The notes: generated by a model not told the origin, from the sequence alone. 64,000 nucleotides of DNA from Caldicoprobacter guelmensis (GCF_016908415.1 NZ_JAFBDW010000007.1:1-64000), one strand, 5' to 3'; positions 26,373 to 35,735 are shown, numbered from the stretch's first letter. A program made the numbers and translations.

Positions 26373-26582
26373 ATGGCAAACAAAAATTGTAGCAACATGG
26401 CCAGCAATTTGAAAAACTGCACATGCAGCTATGATTACTGCAGCCGTAAGGGAAAGTGCTGCGAGTGCCTTTCTTATCACTGGAGCCGAAAGGAGTTGCC
26501 GGGATGTATGTTCCCGCCGGAGGTGGAGCGTACATACGACCGCTCATTAAAGAGGTTTATACAGGTGTACGGCAATAAGTGA
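26373..26582 (+). CDS. DUF6485 family small cysteine-rich protein
   Basis: A 69-residue protein with eight cysteines arranged as NCTCSYDYCSRKGKCCECL, and a conserved LPGCMFPPEVERTYDRS ending, as in DUF6485. The cysteines suggest an Fe-S or zinc site. Function unknown; the family is common in anaerobic Firmicutes. GGGGGG lies nine bases before the ATG. Confidence 0.8.
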   Translation: MANKNCSNMASNLKNCTCSYDYCSRKGKCCECLSYHWSRKELPGCMFPPEVERTYDRSLKRFIQVYGNK

Positions 26583-26731
26583 TTATAATTGTTGACGCCA
26601 TATTCTTTATCGAAAATTAAGGAAGAATATTTAATTTTCTGCAAGGCGGATATAAATTGTGGGTAAAGGCAAATGTTCAGGAATTAAAGTATCTGGTGAG
26701 TCTGCCATTCGGCAGATAATCAGCAATAGGT

Positions 26732-26842
26732 GTATGTTGTCCTATGAGAATAATTAAGAGTAACTTTATGCTACCAAACTTCTCACCAAGCCCCACCTAC
26801 TTATAGGTGGGGAATAGTTTATCAATATAGTGGACAACATAC
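26732..26842. mobile_element. IS200/IS605-like end remnant with hairpin
   Basis: Within the 454-base gene-free stretch 26583-27036. CCCCACCT and AGGTGGGG (26791-26812) form a hairpin flanked by AAG and GAATAGTTTA, the look of IS200/IS605 ends. Around it GTATGTTGTCC (26732-26742) is repeated inverted as GGACAACATAC (26832-26842). A small TCTGCC/GGCAGA hairpin is at 26701-26716. No transposase or TnpB remains, and nothing else is recognised in the gap. Confidence 0.4.
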
Positions 26843-27036
26843 TATACAATGGAATTGAAAAGGAGGATTTAAATAGCTTTTAGATGGTACCTCATTTTTA
26901 TTGATCTTATTCTGGCAAGCTCCCGTTTCACTAAAAGGATGCTTGTTACTGGGATAATACCAGAAAAAGCATAAGAAACGCTGTAGAAGATAAAAATAAA
27001 GGTGATTGCTTTATTTTAATATGAAAGGAAGTCGAC

Positions 27037-29091
27037 GTGGAAGAGAAAAACCGTAAACCAAACAGGCTTATTTTGGAAAAATCTCCGTATTTGCTTCAGC
27101 ATGCTTACAATCCTGTGGACTGGTACCCGTGGTGTAAGGAGGCTTTTGATAAGGCAAAGCGGGAAGATAAGCCTATATTTCTATCCATAGGGTACAGTAC
27201 TTGCCATTGGTGCCATGTGATGGAAAGGGAATCCTTTGAGGACCAGGAAGTGGCCGATATACTCAACGAAAATTTTGTATCCATAAAGGTGGACAGGGAA
27301 GAAAGGCCGGACATAGATCACATATACATGACGGTATGCCAGGCCCTTACCGGCCATGGAGGATGGCCCCTGACCATTATAATGACGCCTGCTCAAAAGC
27401 CTTTTTATGCGGGGACCTATTTTCCTAAACACGGACGTATGGGCATGCCGGGCCTTATCGATATATTGAAAGCGGTGGCCCAGGCCTGGAGGACCAACAG
27501 GCAAGGCCTTATTGAATCGGGGAATAAGATCGTTGAAGCCTTGCAGGATCAGTTTACACTGGATTCTCGAGAGAACGATTTGACGAAAGAGGACGTGCAC
27601 GAGGCCTATAGAGGGCTTAAGCGCTCATTTGACCCGATATACGGTGGATTCGGTCCTGCGCCTAAATTTCCCATACCACACAATCTTTATTTTCTCATGC
27701 GGTACTGGAAAATGACCGGTGAACGGAAGGCTTTGGAAATGGTTGAAAAGACCCTGGATGCGATGTATAGGGGAGGTATATTCGACCATATAGGATACGG
27801 ATTTTCGCGCTATTCCACCGACAGAAAGTGGTTGGTACCCCATTTTGAAAAAATGCTGTATGACAATGCGCTGTTGGCCATTGCCTATCTGGAGGCTTAT
27901 TTATGCACCAAAAAGGATATGTATGCTGAAGTGGCAAAGAAAATATTTACCTATGTTCTCAGGGATATGACATCGCCTGAAGGGGGATTTTATTCGGCTG
28001 AGGATGCTGATTCTGAAGGAGAAGAAGGGAAGTTTTATCTCTGGACGCCAGACGAGATAAAAGACGTTTTGGGAGAAAAAGAAGGGCAGATGTTTTGCGA
28101 TTATTATGGCATCACAGATGAAGGGAATTTTGAGGGGAGAAGCATTCCAAACCGCATCCACACATCAGCACCCGTAAATGAAGATGAAGAATTGATTGCT
28201 TCTCTACGTCAAAGGGTGTTTATGCGTCGAGAACAGCGCGTTCGTCCTTTTAAGGATGATAAGATTTTGACCTCGTGGAACGGCTTGATGATAGCTGCCA
28301 TGGCCATGGGCGGCAGGATACTGCAAGACCAACGCTATATACAGGCGGCCGAAAGGGCAGCAGAGTTTGTATTCCATAAACTTGTGGATAAAAGCGGCAG
28401 GCTGCTGGCCCGCTATCGACATGGCGAGACGGCATATCCGGCTTATCTGGATGATTATGCCTATCTGATATGGGGATTGATTGAGCTTTATGAGGCCGCA
28501 TACAAACCGGTTTATTTGCAATATGCCATCAGGGAAAACCAGCAGATGATTCGCCTGTTCTGGGATTCCGATAGGGGTGGCTTTTTTCTGTACGGCAGCG
28601 ATGGCGAGCAGCTAATTGCGCGCCCGAAAGAGGTTTATGATGGGGCCTTGCCGTCTGGAAACTCAGTTGCGGCTATGAACCTGTTAAGGCTGGCAAGATT
28701 GACAGGAGACCAGGGCCTGGAAGACATGGCGATAAGGCAGCTTAAGGCCTTTGCAAGTATTGTTAAGCAATACCCTGCTGCTCATACTTATTTTATGATG
28801 GCGGCCATGTTTGCGCTGTACCCCACTAGGGAGATAGTTTTCGCCGGTTCTAAAGAAGATCAGGACCTTATGGACATGATCAAGGCTTATAATTCTGTGT
28901 TCACACCTCATGCTGTGAGCCTTTTGCATACAGATGATGAAGAGGGAAGGCAATTGGAGCAGTTGGTGCCATATGTAAAGGACCAAAAACCGATAGATGG
29001 TAAACCTACCGCTTATATATGCAAAAATTTTGCCTGCACGGCTCCCATAGTTGATAAGGATGAGCTTTTAAAGGAACTTAAGTACGAATAG
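27037..29091 (+). CDS. DUF255 thioredoxin-domain protein (YyaL/SSP411 family)
   Basis: A 684-residue protein of the YyaL/spermatogenesis-associated-protein-20 family. It has an N-terminal thioredoxin-like domain with GYSTCHWCHVME (CxxC near residue 53) and a long alpha/alpha-barrel typical of six-hairpin glycosidase/epimerase folds (about 190-600). Conserved LIEKSPYLLQHAYNPVDWYPW-type residues open the protein. The cellular role is unproven. The start is GTG 27037 after AAAGGAAG. Confidence 0.92.
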   Translation: MEEKNRKPNRLILEKSPYLLQHAYNPVDWYPWCKEAFDKAKREDKPIFLSIGYSTCHWCHVMERESFEDQEVADILNENFVSIKVDREERPDIDHIYMTVCQALTGHGGWPLTIIMTPAQKPFYAGTYFPKHGRMGMPGLIDILKAVAQAWRTNRQGLIESGNKIVEALQDQFTLDSRENDLTKEDVHEAYRGLKRSFDPIYGGFGPAPKFPIPHNLYFLMRYWKMTGERKALEMVEKTLDAMYRGGIFDHIGYGFSRYSTDRKWLVPHFEKMLYDNALLAIAYLEAYLCTKKDMYAEVAKKIFTYVLRDMTSPEGGFYSAEDADSEGEEGKFYLWTPDEIKDVLGEKEGQMFCDYYGITDEGNFEGRSIPNRIHTSAPVNEDEELIASLRQRVFMRREQRVRPFKDDKILTSWNGLMIAAMAMGGRILQDQRYIQAAERAAEFVFHKLVDKSGRLLARYRHGETAYPAYLDDYAYLIWGLIELYEAAYKPVYLQYAIRENQQMIRLFWDSDRGGFFLYGSDGEQLIARPKEVYDGALPSGNSVAAMNLLRLARLTGDQGLEDMAIRQLKAFASIVKQYPAAHTYFMMAAMFALYPTREIVFAGSKEDQDLMDMIKAYNSVFTPHAVSLLHTDDEEGRQLEQLVPYVKDQKPIDGKPTAYICKNFACTAPIVDKDELLKELKYE

Positions 29092-29154
29092 CGCACAGAC
29101 ATGCAGATAAAGAAAGCTTTGTTTATAAACAAGGCTTTGTCTTAAAAATACAGC

Positions 29155-29502
29155 TTAATCGTCTTTGTCTTTACACCTGTCTTTTTCTTTGTAAGTTTTG
29201 CATAGCTCGAGTATATTTTCAAATTTGAACTCCAATAACATTTCCTTCTTTATGATGTCCTTTAGCATTTTATCCACGCTTTTATCTATGAGTAAAAGGT
29301 CATGAAGCTTATCTTCTGTTGTATCGCTATATTTTTTGTCCCCTGTACATTTGATGATTTCTTGAATTTTTTCTGCTTCTGCATTCATAATGTGCGCAAG
29401 GCTGAGTTCTTCAAGGGCGATTGAAGCCAGCAACAGCTTAATTGTTTCTTCAATAGATATTTCTATTTTGGGTTTAATATCAGGAATTGTAGGCATGCTC
29501 AT
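29155..29502 (-). CDS. small helical protein, possibly spore-associated
   Basis: A 115-residue protein starting MSMPTIPDIKPKIEISIEET with a conserved-looking LLASIALEELSLAHIMNAEAEKIQ helix and a charged tail. I recall similar short proteins in spore-forming Firmicutes without a clear role. ATG 29502 has GAGGAGGTG upstream; the longer reading from 29526 is less likely. Single gene, convergent with the DUF255 gene. Confidence 0.6.
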   Translation of the reverse strand: MSMPTIPDIKPKIEISIEETIKLLLASIALEELSLAHIMNAEAEKIQEIIKCTGDKKYSDTTEDKLHDLLLIDKSVDKMLKDIIKKEMLLEFKFENILELCKTYKEKDRCKDKDD

Positions 29503-29708
29503 GGAAAACACCTCCTCTATAATCAAGTTATGTGAACCATGGATAAAAAGTGAATATTACTCTTATACTTTTTACAGTTGGTATTATATTTCTAAATTTT
29601 GAAGGAGTTTGAGAATCATTGAATAGGGAGTGTTTTTTTATTATAATAAGATGCGTGTGTTGAACTTATCAAGAAGGTTAATAAATTCCTGTTGAAAAAA
29701 AGGAGACG

Positions 29709-30443
29709 ATGCAGTTGAAAGGACAATCGTTTTTGATTGATACCCATGTGCATACCTCGGAGGTAAGCTCGTGTGGCAAGGTTTCGGCGGGGGAGATGGT
29801 GCGATATTACAAGGACGCCGGCTATCAGGGTATAATCATAACCGACCACTATTACGACGGCTATTTCGAGTTACTTGGGGATCAGCCATGGGAGGCCAAA
29901 GTGCAGAAGTTTCTGTCGGGATATAGAGCGGCACTGGAAGAAGGGAAGCGTCTAGGCCTGAATGTTATGCTGGGCATGGAGCTGCGCTTTCATGACGGCG
30001 TAGAGGATTATCTAGTATACGGAATAGATGAGGATTTTCTCGTCGAGAATCCCGAGCTTTATAGATATACGCTAGAAAGCTTTAAAAAACTGATACACCA
30101 CCACAACATACTTATATTCCAGGCACATCCGTTCAGGGCGGGGATGAGGCCAGCTGATCCCGCTTTTCTTCATGGTGTGGAGGTGTTCAACGGCAATCCC
30201 CGTCACGATTCCCACAACGACCTGGCCTATGAGTTTGCGACACAAAACGGTCTTTTTATGATTGCCGGCTCGGATGCACACCAGCCACAGGATGTGGGCA
30301 GGGCAGGGATATGTTTACCTTATCCCATTTGTTCAGCCCGGGAACTGGTGGAGTACTACAGGGAATTCAAACAAGTGGAAATAGTTGTAAATTGTGAAGG
30401 TACTGGTGAAGTCAAAGTTTTTTCTGGACGTGCTAACTGTTAA
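29709..30443 (+). CDS. PHP-domain metal-dependent phosphoesterase
   Basis: A 244-residue PHP protein. Metal ligands are visible in DTHVHTSEVSSCG, ITDHYYDGY, GMELRF, FQAHPFR and IAGSDAHQP. The family includes histidinol phosphatases and nucleotide or nucleic-acid phosphoesterases; the substrate is unknown. ATG 29709 is very close to AGGAG (three bases), so TTG 29715 may be the true start. It precedes the chaperone operon by 86 bases. Confidence 0.85.
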   Translation: MQLKGQSFLIDTHVHTSEVSSCGKVSAGEMVRYYKDAGYQGIIITDHYYDGYFELLGDQPWEAKVQKFLSGYRAALEEGKRLGLNVMLGMELRFHDGVEDYLVYGIDEDFLVENPELYRYTLESFKKLIHHHNILIFQAHPFRAGMRPADPAFLHGVEVFNGNPRHDSHNDLAYEFATQNGLFMIAGSDAHQPQDVGRAGICLPYPICSARELVEYYREFKQVEIVVNCEGTGEVKVFSGRANC

Positions 30444-30529
30444 GTGGTATTATTAAATTGATTGAATAAGCCGATTGGAAACCTAAAATGGTATAACTTG
30501 AGGGAAGGTTTTGTTGGGGAGAGTTTGGC

Positions 30530-31183
30530 ATGATTGATGTAGCAAAAGAGTTACAAGAATTTGTTGAAGATTTGCAAGAAGATTCTCTTGATCGGTTTTG
30601 TGGCCTTGCTGACGTCATTGGCGAATTTAACAAGGTGTTAAAAAAATTGGGGAAAGAGCAGTATAAGTACTCCCATCAGTTAGATGAAATCATGATGACT
30701 CTTGAAGAGCAAGAGAACTTCCATAAGGGATGTGTTTTTCTACAACAACAAAACAGAATGAAGGATATGGAAGTAAAAAAACTGGTAGCGGTTTTGTTAA
30801 GTGTACTTGACTCATATGAAGATTTGTACAGATATGCATTGAAATACGGCGATGAGTCGTGGAAAGAGCAGATGACCATGCAATGGAATAGGACGGACAT
30901 TATACTGAAGCAAAATGGTATTGTGAGGATTGAAGGCATAGGAGAGCTCTTTGTACCTCAGCTTTATGCGGTTGAAGAGATAAGACAGCTTCCTGACATT
31001 CCAAATGGACAGATTGTGGATGTTATCAGGAGTGGTTACATGTATAATGGGGAAATAATAAGAAAAGCACGAGTAGTTGTCAATCAGACATCAGAGGAAC
31101 ATGAGGGACGAGCCTTAAACCAAAGCCAAACCGATAATACAGAGGAAGGAGTACAACTTTATGAGCAGGATAATAGGGATTGA
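30530..31183 (+). CDS. GrpE-like nucleotide exchange factor
   Basis: A 217-residue protein. The N-terminal half is helical and acidic. The C-terminal half carries the GrpE head pattern GIGELFVPQLYAVEEI, PNGQIVDVIRSGYMYNGEIIRKARVVV. It should release ADP from the Hsp70 encoded next, whose start overlaps its end by 23 bases. It is divergent from housekeeping GrpE (for example FVPQLYAVEE instead of FDPxxHEAV). No CIRCE element is visible upstream. Confidence 0.8.
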   Translation: MIDVAKELQEFVEDLQEDSLDRFCGLADVIGEFNKVLKKLGKEQYKYSHQLDEIMMTLEEQENFHKGCVFLQQQNRMKDMEVKKLVAVLLSVLDSYEDLYRYALKYGDESWKEQMTMQWNRTDIILKQNGIVRIEGIGELFVPQLYAVEEIRQLPDIPNGQIVDVIRSGYMYNGEIIRKARVVVNQTSEEHEGRALNQSQTDNTEEGVQLYEQDNRD

Positions 31184-32873
31184 TTTGGGGACATCGACGT
31201 CCGAAGTGGCTATACTGGAAGATGGCAAACCGAAGGTTATTCCCAATTCGAAAGGCCAGATAATAACGCCATCGGTGGTGGGAATTGACCAGGATGGCAA
31301 TCTTCTAATTGGTCAAGATGCCAGGGACCAAATGCTGCTTCGCCCACAGGACACGGCTATTGAGGTAAAACGCTTGATGGGTTCTGGGCAAAAGGTATCC
31401 ATGGGTGGTAAAGAATACACGCCACAGCAAATCTCCTCATTTATTCTTAAATACTTAAAAGAGTGCGCAGAAAATTATCTGGGTGAGGAGATAACTAGGG
31501 CGGTAATTACTGTCCCCGCATATTTTACCGATGAGCAGCGCAGGGCAACGGTGGAAGCAGGCAATCTGGCCGGGCTCAAGGTGGAAAGGATCATAAATGA
31601 ACCCACTGCTGCTGCACTGGCTTATGGCATTGATCACATGCAAAACAATCAATATATTCTTGTCTATGACCTTGGAGGCGGGACACTGGATGTCACTGTG
31701 TTGGAGATGTTTGAAGGGGTGCTGGAGGTCAAGGCGAGTAGCGGCAACAACAAGCTTGGGGGCAAGGATTTTGATCAACGCCTTATGGACTGGCTAATAG
31801 ATGAATTTAAAGCCCAATATGATATAGACCTTTCCAATGATGTAAGGGCACTAGCCAGGATTAAAGAAGCCGCTGAGGCGTGTAAAATTGCTTTAAGCAC
31901 GCAGGAACAGTATAAGATAGAGTTGCCCTTTATTGCTGAAAAAGAGGGCAAACCCGTAGCGCTTGAAAGGGTTGTAACGCGTGAGCTGTTCGAAAACCTC
32001 ATAAAAGACCTCGTTGAATCCACCATTGAACCCATAAACATTGCTCTGGGGGATTCGGGGCTAACAAAGGATGACATCGATCTGGTTTTCATGGTTGGGG
32101 GTTCGACAAGGATTCCACTGGTTAGAAGATTTTTGGAGTCTGTGATGGGACGACAGCCTGTGTCTCCTGTGGATCCTGACCTGGCAGTTGCCATGGGTGC
32201 AGCTATTCAGGCAGGCATTATCAATCAAGAGCTTTCTGCCGAAAAGGATATAGTGATAACTGATGTATGTCCTTACACGCTAGGAGTAGAGGTTCTTGAA
32301 TTTGTTGGAGGGTTTCCGGTTCCTGATATGTACGATGTTATAATTCCGAGAAATACCACTATTCCTGTTGTAAGAGAAAAGATATACGGCACAGTAGTAG
32401 ACAACCAAAAAAAGGTGGAAATAAAGGTTTACCAGGGAGATTACAAGAAAGCCTCGATGAACAACTTCCTCGGGAAATTTATTCTTGATGGGATACCACC
32501 AGCTCCGGCGTTTAAGGAGAAAATAAAGGTGAGATTTTCCTATGATGTTAACGGGATATTAAATGTCGAAGGTATCATACTGAGCACCAACAAAAAGGCG
32601 GGTATCACAATCGAGACTACAGGCGTTAAAATGGAGGAAGAGATGGACCTTAGCAATTGGAAAGAGGTTCCTAAAGCTCGAAAGTACCGTGGAATTATAA
32701 GGCGTGCTGAAAGGCTGTTAAATGAAGCTCCAGATTCGCCTTTGTTTGCAGAATTGGATGGAGCTGTGAAAGATTTAAAGAAAGCGTTACTGAAGGAAGA
32801 AGATGATGTTGTATTGGAAGAATTGGCAGAAGCTCTGAGCGATTTACTATATGATATAGAGGATGAAGGGTAA
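31161..32873 (+). CDS. Hsp70-family chaperone, short form
   Basis: A 570-residue DnaK relative. The ATPase domain is canonical: GIDLGTSTSEVAI, VPAYFTDEQRRATVEAG, INEPTAAALAYG, VYDLGGGTLDVTV and FMVGGSTRIPLV. The substrate-binding part (from about 390) is present, but the helical lid is shorter than in DnaK (about 610-640 residues). Overlapping grpE-like and TPR genes indicate a tight operon. I read it as a dedicated second Hsp70 rather than the housekeeping dnaK because its partners differ. Confidence 0.88.
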   Translation: MSRIIGIDLGTSTSEVAILEDGKPKVIPNSKGQIITPSVVGIDQDGNLLIGQDARDQMLLRPQDTAIEVKRLMGSGQKVSMGGKEYTPQQISSFILKYLKECAENYLGEEITRAVITVPAYFTDEQRRATVEAGNLAGLKVERIINEPTAAALAYGIDHMQNNQYILVYDLGGGTLDVTVLEMFEGVLEVKASSGNNKLGGKDFDQRLMDWLIDEFKAQYDIDLSNDVRALARIKEAAEACKIALSTQEQYKIELPFIAEKEGKPVALERVVTRELFENLIKDLVESTIEPINIALGDSGLTKDDIDLVFMVGGSTRIPLVRRFLESVMGRQPVSPVDPDLAVAMGAAIQAGIINQELSAEKDIVITDVCPYTLGVEVLEFVGGFPVPDMYDVIIPRNTTIPVVREKIYGTVVDNQKKVEIKVYQGDYKKASMNNFLGKFILDGIPPAPAFKEKIKVRFSYDVNGILNVEGIILSTNKKAGITIETTGVKMEEEMDLSNWKEVPKARKYRGIIRRAERLLNEAPDSPLFAELDGAVKDLKKALLKEEDDVVLEELAEALSDLLYDIEDEG

Positions 32874-33442
32874 TGTTTGAGGATTTAAGTAACAAATATT
32901 ACAGATTGGGCTTAAGTTTGGCTTTAGAAAATAGAATTTCCAGCGCGATAGAAGTGCTGGAGAAGGCGGTTGTATTTGACCAAAGCAATTGGAAGGCATG
33001 GAATGTGCTGGGACTGTGCAGATACCGCCTTGGAGATTTTGATAAGGCAAGGAAGGCATGGCAAAAGAGCCTCATTATTAACCCTGAAACCAATCCCGCG
33101 GTTCGGTACTTGAATGATATGGAAAGTGATGAGTTTAAATCCCTTCAAAAACAGTACCACCTTGCTTTGAAATTGGCTCTATCAGGGAAATATAGCCAGG
33201 CTATAAGGATAATTAATGGCAATAAGTTTCTCGGGTCATCATTTGTTTACCCGCTTAATTTGCTAGGTTTATGCCTATATGGAAGGGGTAAATTCCGGCG
33301 AGCCCGGTCAAAGTGGGAGATGGCGTTAAGCCTGGATCAGGATAATCCCTGTTCAACGAGATATGTTGCTGAAAGTGTGCGTATATCTAACAAAAAAGGC
33401 TTCTTGGTTGATTGGTGGGAAAAGTTTTTAAATAAAAGGTAA
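32873..33442 (+). CDS. tetratricopeptide-repeat protein
   Basis: A 189-residue helical protein with two clear TPR units (LSLALENRISSAIEVLEKAV and NWKAWNVLGLCRYRLGDFDKARKAW) and later degenerate ones. The start overlaps the Hsp70 stop by one base (TAATG), showing coupling. TPR proteins often bind Hsp70 tails or clients; the role here is inferred from the operon only. Confidence 0.78.
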   Translation: MFEDLSNKYYRLGLSLALENRISSAIEVLEKAVVFDQSNWKAWNVLGLCRYRLGDFDKARKAWQKSLIINPETNPAVRYLNDMESDEFKSLQKQYHLALKLALSGKYSQAIRIINGNKFLGSSFVYPLNLLGLCLYGRGKFRRARSKWEMALSLDQDNPCSTRYVAESVRISNKKGFLVDWWEKFLNKR

Positions 33443-33456
33443 GAGGGGATTGAGGG

Positions 33457-34845
33457 ATGAAAGATTATTATCAAATTCTTAATGTGCCTGCTAATGCATC
33501 GCAGGCGCAGATTAAAAAAGCATATTTTTCTCTGGTGAGAAAGTATGACCCAGAGCGCTTTCCTGAGGAATTTATGGAGATTCGAGAGGCCTATGAGGTT
33601 TTGTCGAACGAACAGACGCGCAGCGAATATGACTCTATTATGACCATGGATCCAGTTATTCGTAATGTTTATGAGTATTGCCGTAAGTCTTTTGAAGAGG
33701 GGGATTATGAAGAAGCTATCAATGGGCTTGAAGAAATAATCAAAAGGGTTCCAAATCTCTCTATCGTACAGGAATTGTTAGGAGAGGCTTACCTTCAAAA
33801 CGGCAATACTGTAAAGGCGATAAACGTTTTTGAAGATTTAGTCAGGAAACACCCTGATAATGCATCATTTGTCAGCAGTTTAGCCAATGCATATCTGGAG
33901 CGAGGTTGGCATAAAAAGGCTTTAAATGCCTTTAAAAAGGCCATAGAACTGGATGAGGATAACCTAGCTATTTGGCTGGGGTTGGCAGAGGCGTATTATT
34001 TAGCCAAGGATTACGATAGGCAGCGGCAAGTTTTAATAAGCGCATTGGAAAAGGCGCGAGAAAAAGGATGGGATAGCGTATCTCTGTATTTTAACATAAT
34101 ACAGAATGACATATTGACTGATAATATGGATGTATTCGACACACACCTGGAAGAGCTGAGCAAGCTTGCTATAGAACGTGAGGATATAAGAGAAGCAATA
34201 GGTTGGGCAATGGCTGAACTCGGCCGTGTTCTTGTGCAAAACGATATGATTGACGTGGCAAGGGCCGTTATCGATAAGACGATATTGATAATTCCCAATG
34301 ATGAGGGGTTATTGGAGTATAAACGTAGGTTGGACAGGTTTGGTGAACTGAAAAAGATATTAGAGGCTGCATATGATGACCCTAAGCTCGATAGGGTAGT
34401 TGTTGATTTTATTGCTTTGGAGATAATGCCAGATGATTTTATGGGTGATACTTTCCCACACGAGATGGCGCAGTTTTTTATGGAGTATAGACTTCTCAAC
34501 AATATTAATTTGCATATGAAATCTATACTTCATTTAAAAGAGGAATACCCGGAACTTTATGCTGTAAAAAAGGATTTCTTTGTAGCGATGGAAAATCCTT
34601 ATCAACGTAATAAAATGCTGCGCAGATATCAAAGGGAAGAACGCCGATATATGGGTGTGTTTAACCTGTTTAAAAGTTTGCTGGATGAAGGCCAGGAAGA
34701 TTTAGAAGATGATGAGGATTATGTTGAACCATGGTATAGCTCTGATAAGCCTTATGTCAGAGAACAGCCTAAGGTAGGGCGAAATGACCCATGCCCCTGC
34801 GGCAGCGGTAAAAAGTACAAGAAGTGCTGTGGGAAAATAGAGTGA
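33457..34845 (+). CDS. J-domain/TPR/SEC-C protein with altered HPD motif
   Basis: A 462-residue three-part protein. It has an N-terminal J domain (residues 2 to about 62; YYQILNVPANASQAQIKKAY, EAYEVLSNEQTRSEYD) and a central array of TPR-like repeats (about 75-300). The C-terminal SEC-C zinc motif is NDPCPCGSGKKYKKCCGK. Where J proteins have the essential HPD tripeptide it has DPE (D31-P32-E33, KYDPERFP). In classical J proteins such a change abolishes Hsp70 stimulation, so the partner Hsp70 here may have co-evolved. It lies 14 bases after the TPR gene, last in the operon. Confidence 0.85.
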   Translation: MKDYYQILNVPANASQAQIKKAYFSLVRKYDPERFPEEFMEIREAYEVLSNEQTRSEYDSIMTMDPVIRNVYEYCRKSFEEGDYEEAINGLEEIIKRVPNLSIVQELLGEAYLQNGNTVKAINVFEDLVRKHPDNASFVSSLANAYLERGWHKKALNAFKKAIELDEDNLAIWLGLAEAYYLAKDYDRQRQVLISALEKAREKGWDSVSLYFNIIQNDILTDNMDVFDTHLEELSKLAIEREDIREAIGWAMAELGRVLVQNDMIDVARAVIDKTILIIPNDEGLLEYKRRLDRFGELKKILEAAYDDPKLDRVVVDFIALEIMPDDFMGDTFPHEMAQFFMEYRLLNNINLHMKSILHLKEEYPELYAVKKDFFVAMENPYQRNKMLRRYQREERRYMGVFNLFKSLLDEGQEDLEDDEDYVEPWYSSDKPYVREQPKVGRNDPCPCGSGKKYKKCCGKIE

Positions 34846-34917
34846 GGGTATAGAAAATGAGGAGCTAAATTTTAACTTGAATTTTTGATGGAAACCGAAT
34901 ATAATTATAAATGCTGG

Positions 34918-34992
34918 GGGGCTGTAGCTCAGCGGGAGAGCACCACACTCGCATTGTGGGGGTCGAGGGTTCAAATCCCTTCAGCTCCACCA
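34918..34992 (+). tRNA. tRNA-Ala (anticodon CGC)
   Basis: A cloverleaf can be folded: acceptor GGGGCTG/CAGCTCC, D arm GCTC...GAGC, anticodon stem CCACA/TGTGG with loop CTCGCAT (anticodon CGC), T arm GAGGG-TTCAAAT-CCCTT, and an encoded CCA at 34990-34992. The 3' end is nearly repeated at 39299-39312, suggesting use as an integration site. Confidence 0.92.
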
Positions 34993-34993
34993 T
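34980..34993 (+). repeat. candidate attachment site, left copy (tRNA-Ala 3' end)
   Basis: TTCAGCTCCACCAT at the tRNA 3' end matches TTCAGCTCTACCAT at 39299-39312 in 13 of 14 bases. Integrative elements commonly duplicate tRNA 3' ends. No integrase gene is seen. Confidence 0.45.
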
Positions 34994-35055
34994 TCAAATT
35001 CACAATAAAGTGGATTCTATTTTGTTTTTCGTGAACAATAACTTTTCGGATGTAG

Positions 35056-35095
35056 GTCTGGATGATACGTTTTTATTCGTCCAGACTCTTATTTT
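35056..35095 (+). terminator. terminator after tRNA-Ala
   Basis: GTCTGGATGA (35056-35065) pairs with TCGTCCAGAC (35077-35086), followed by TCTTATTTTTT. The rest of 34993-35344 shows an open frame without a convincing start and no recognised gene. Confidence 0.7.
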
Positions 35096-35344
35096 TTATC
35101 TAAGAGGAGAAGCCTACTTTTTTCTTTCTGAGCATGGATGGATAGACGTTGTAAAAGATGTTTTTGATAATCACAATGAGATTACCAGTTTTTTATCATG
35201 TATAAAACTCGTAAAATGGAGTATTACTGTACTTGCTTTAACATGGTCCGATGCTTTTGGGGAATATCCCTGATATATAAGTTTTTAAGGAAATACGGTT
35301 TGTAAAATGGTGGTCGACACGATGTCCCCTTCAATTATGTAATT

Positions 35345-35728
35345 TTGCGGAAGGACGGGGCTACAAAGTATATAGTGGAGGACAACAACTGCAAATTTTA
35401 CGTTCAGCTTAAAGATTTGCAAAAGTATATTGATCAGACGGTGAATGTTAAAGCTGTTATAAGAACGGTTATTGATAGAGGAGACACGATAAAAATCTCG
35501 CTTTGTGATGGAAGTCTGGATATAGGGATTGACGACGATTTGGCAGTATGGGTAGAGCCTGTGGCTAAGGAGCTGCTCATAAAGAAGGGGTTGAGCCTGC
35601 CGTTAATTGCGGCCGAAAAAATCGCTTTGAAAAAAGTTAAGGTGCTCGAGGGTACACAATATTTTTCCACATACCTAGGCTTGAGATACAGGACAATACC
35701 GAAATCAAAATTGAGTATTAAGAGGTAA
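35345..35728 (+). CDS. hypothetical protein upstream of DUF1848 gene
   Basis: A 127-residue reading I do not recognise. It looks like real protein (KYIVEDNNCKFYVQLKDLQ, then alternating hydrophobic/charged strands and a basic C-terminus). No good ribosome site precedes TTG 35345. The frame is open back to 35306 with protein-like sequence (GGRHDVPFNYVIL), so the N-terminus may be truncated. It ends seven bases before the DUF1848 start, suggesting a shared transcript. Confidence 0.5.
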   Translation: MRKDGATKYIVEDNNCKFYVQLKDLQKYIDQTVNVKAVIRTVIDRGDTIKISLCDGSLDIGIDDDLAVWVEPVAKELLIKKGLSLPLIAAEKIALKKVKVLEGTQYFSTYLGLRYRTIPKSKLSIKR

Positions 35729-35735
35729 ATGACAT

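Noticed and set aside
30444..30529. CIRCE element ahead of the Hsp70 operon
   Set aside because: Neither TTAGCACTC nor GAGTGCTAA is present in the upstream region.
34911..35273. 120-codon frame starting in the tRNA-Ala gene
   Set aside because: It reads through the tRNA and its terminator hairpin; no start or site of its own. The distal part is protein-like but too weak to call.
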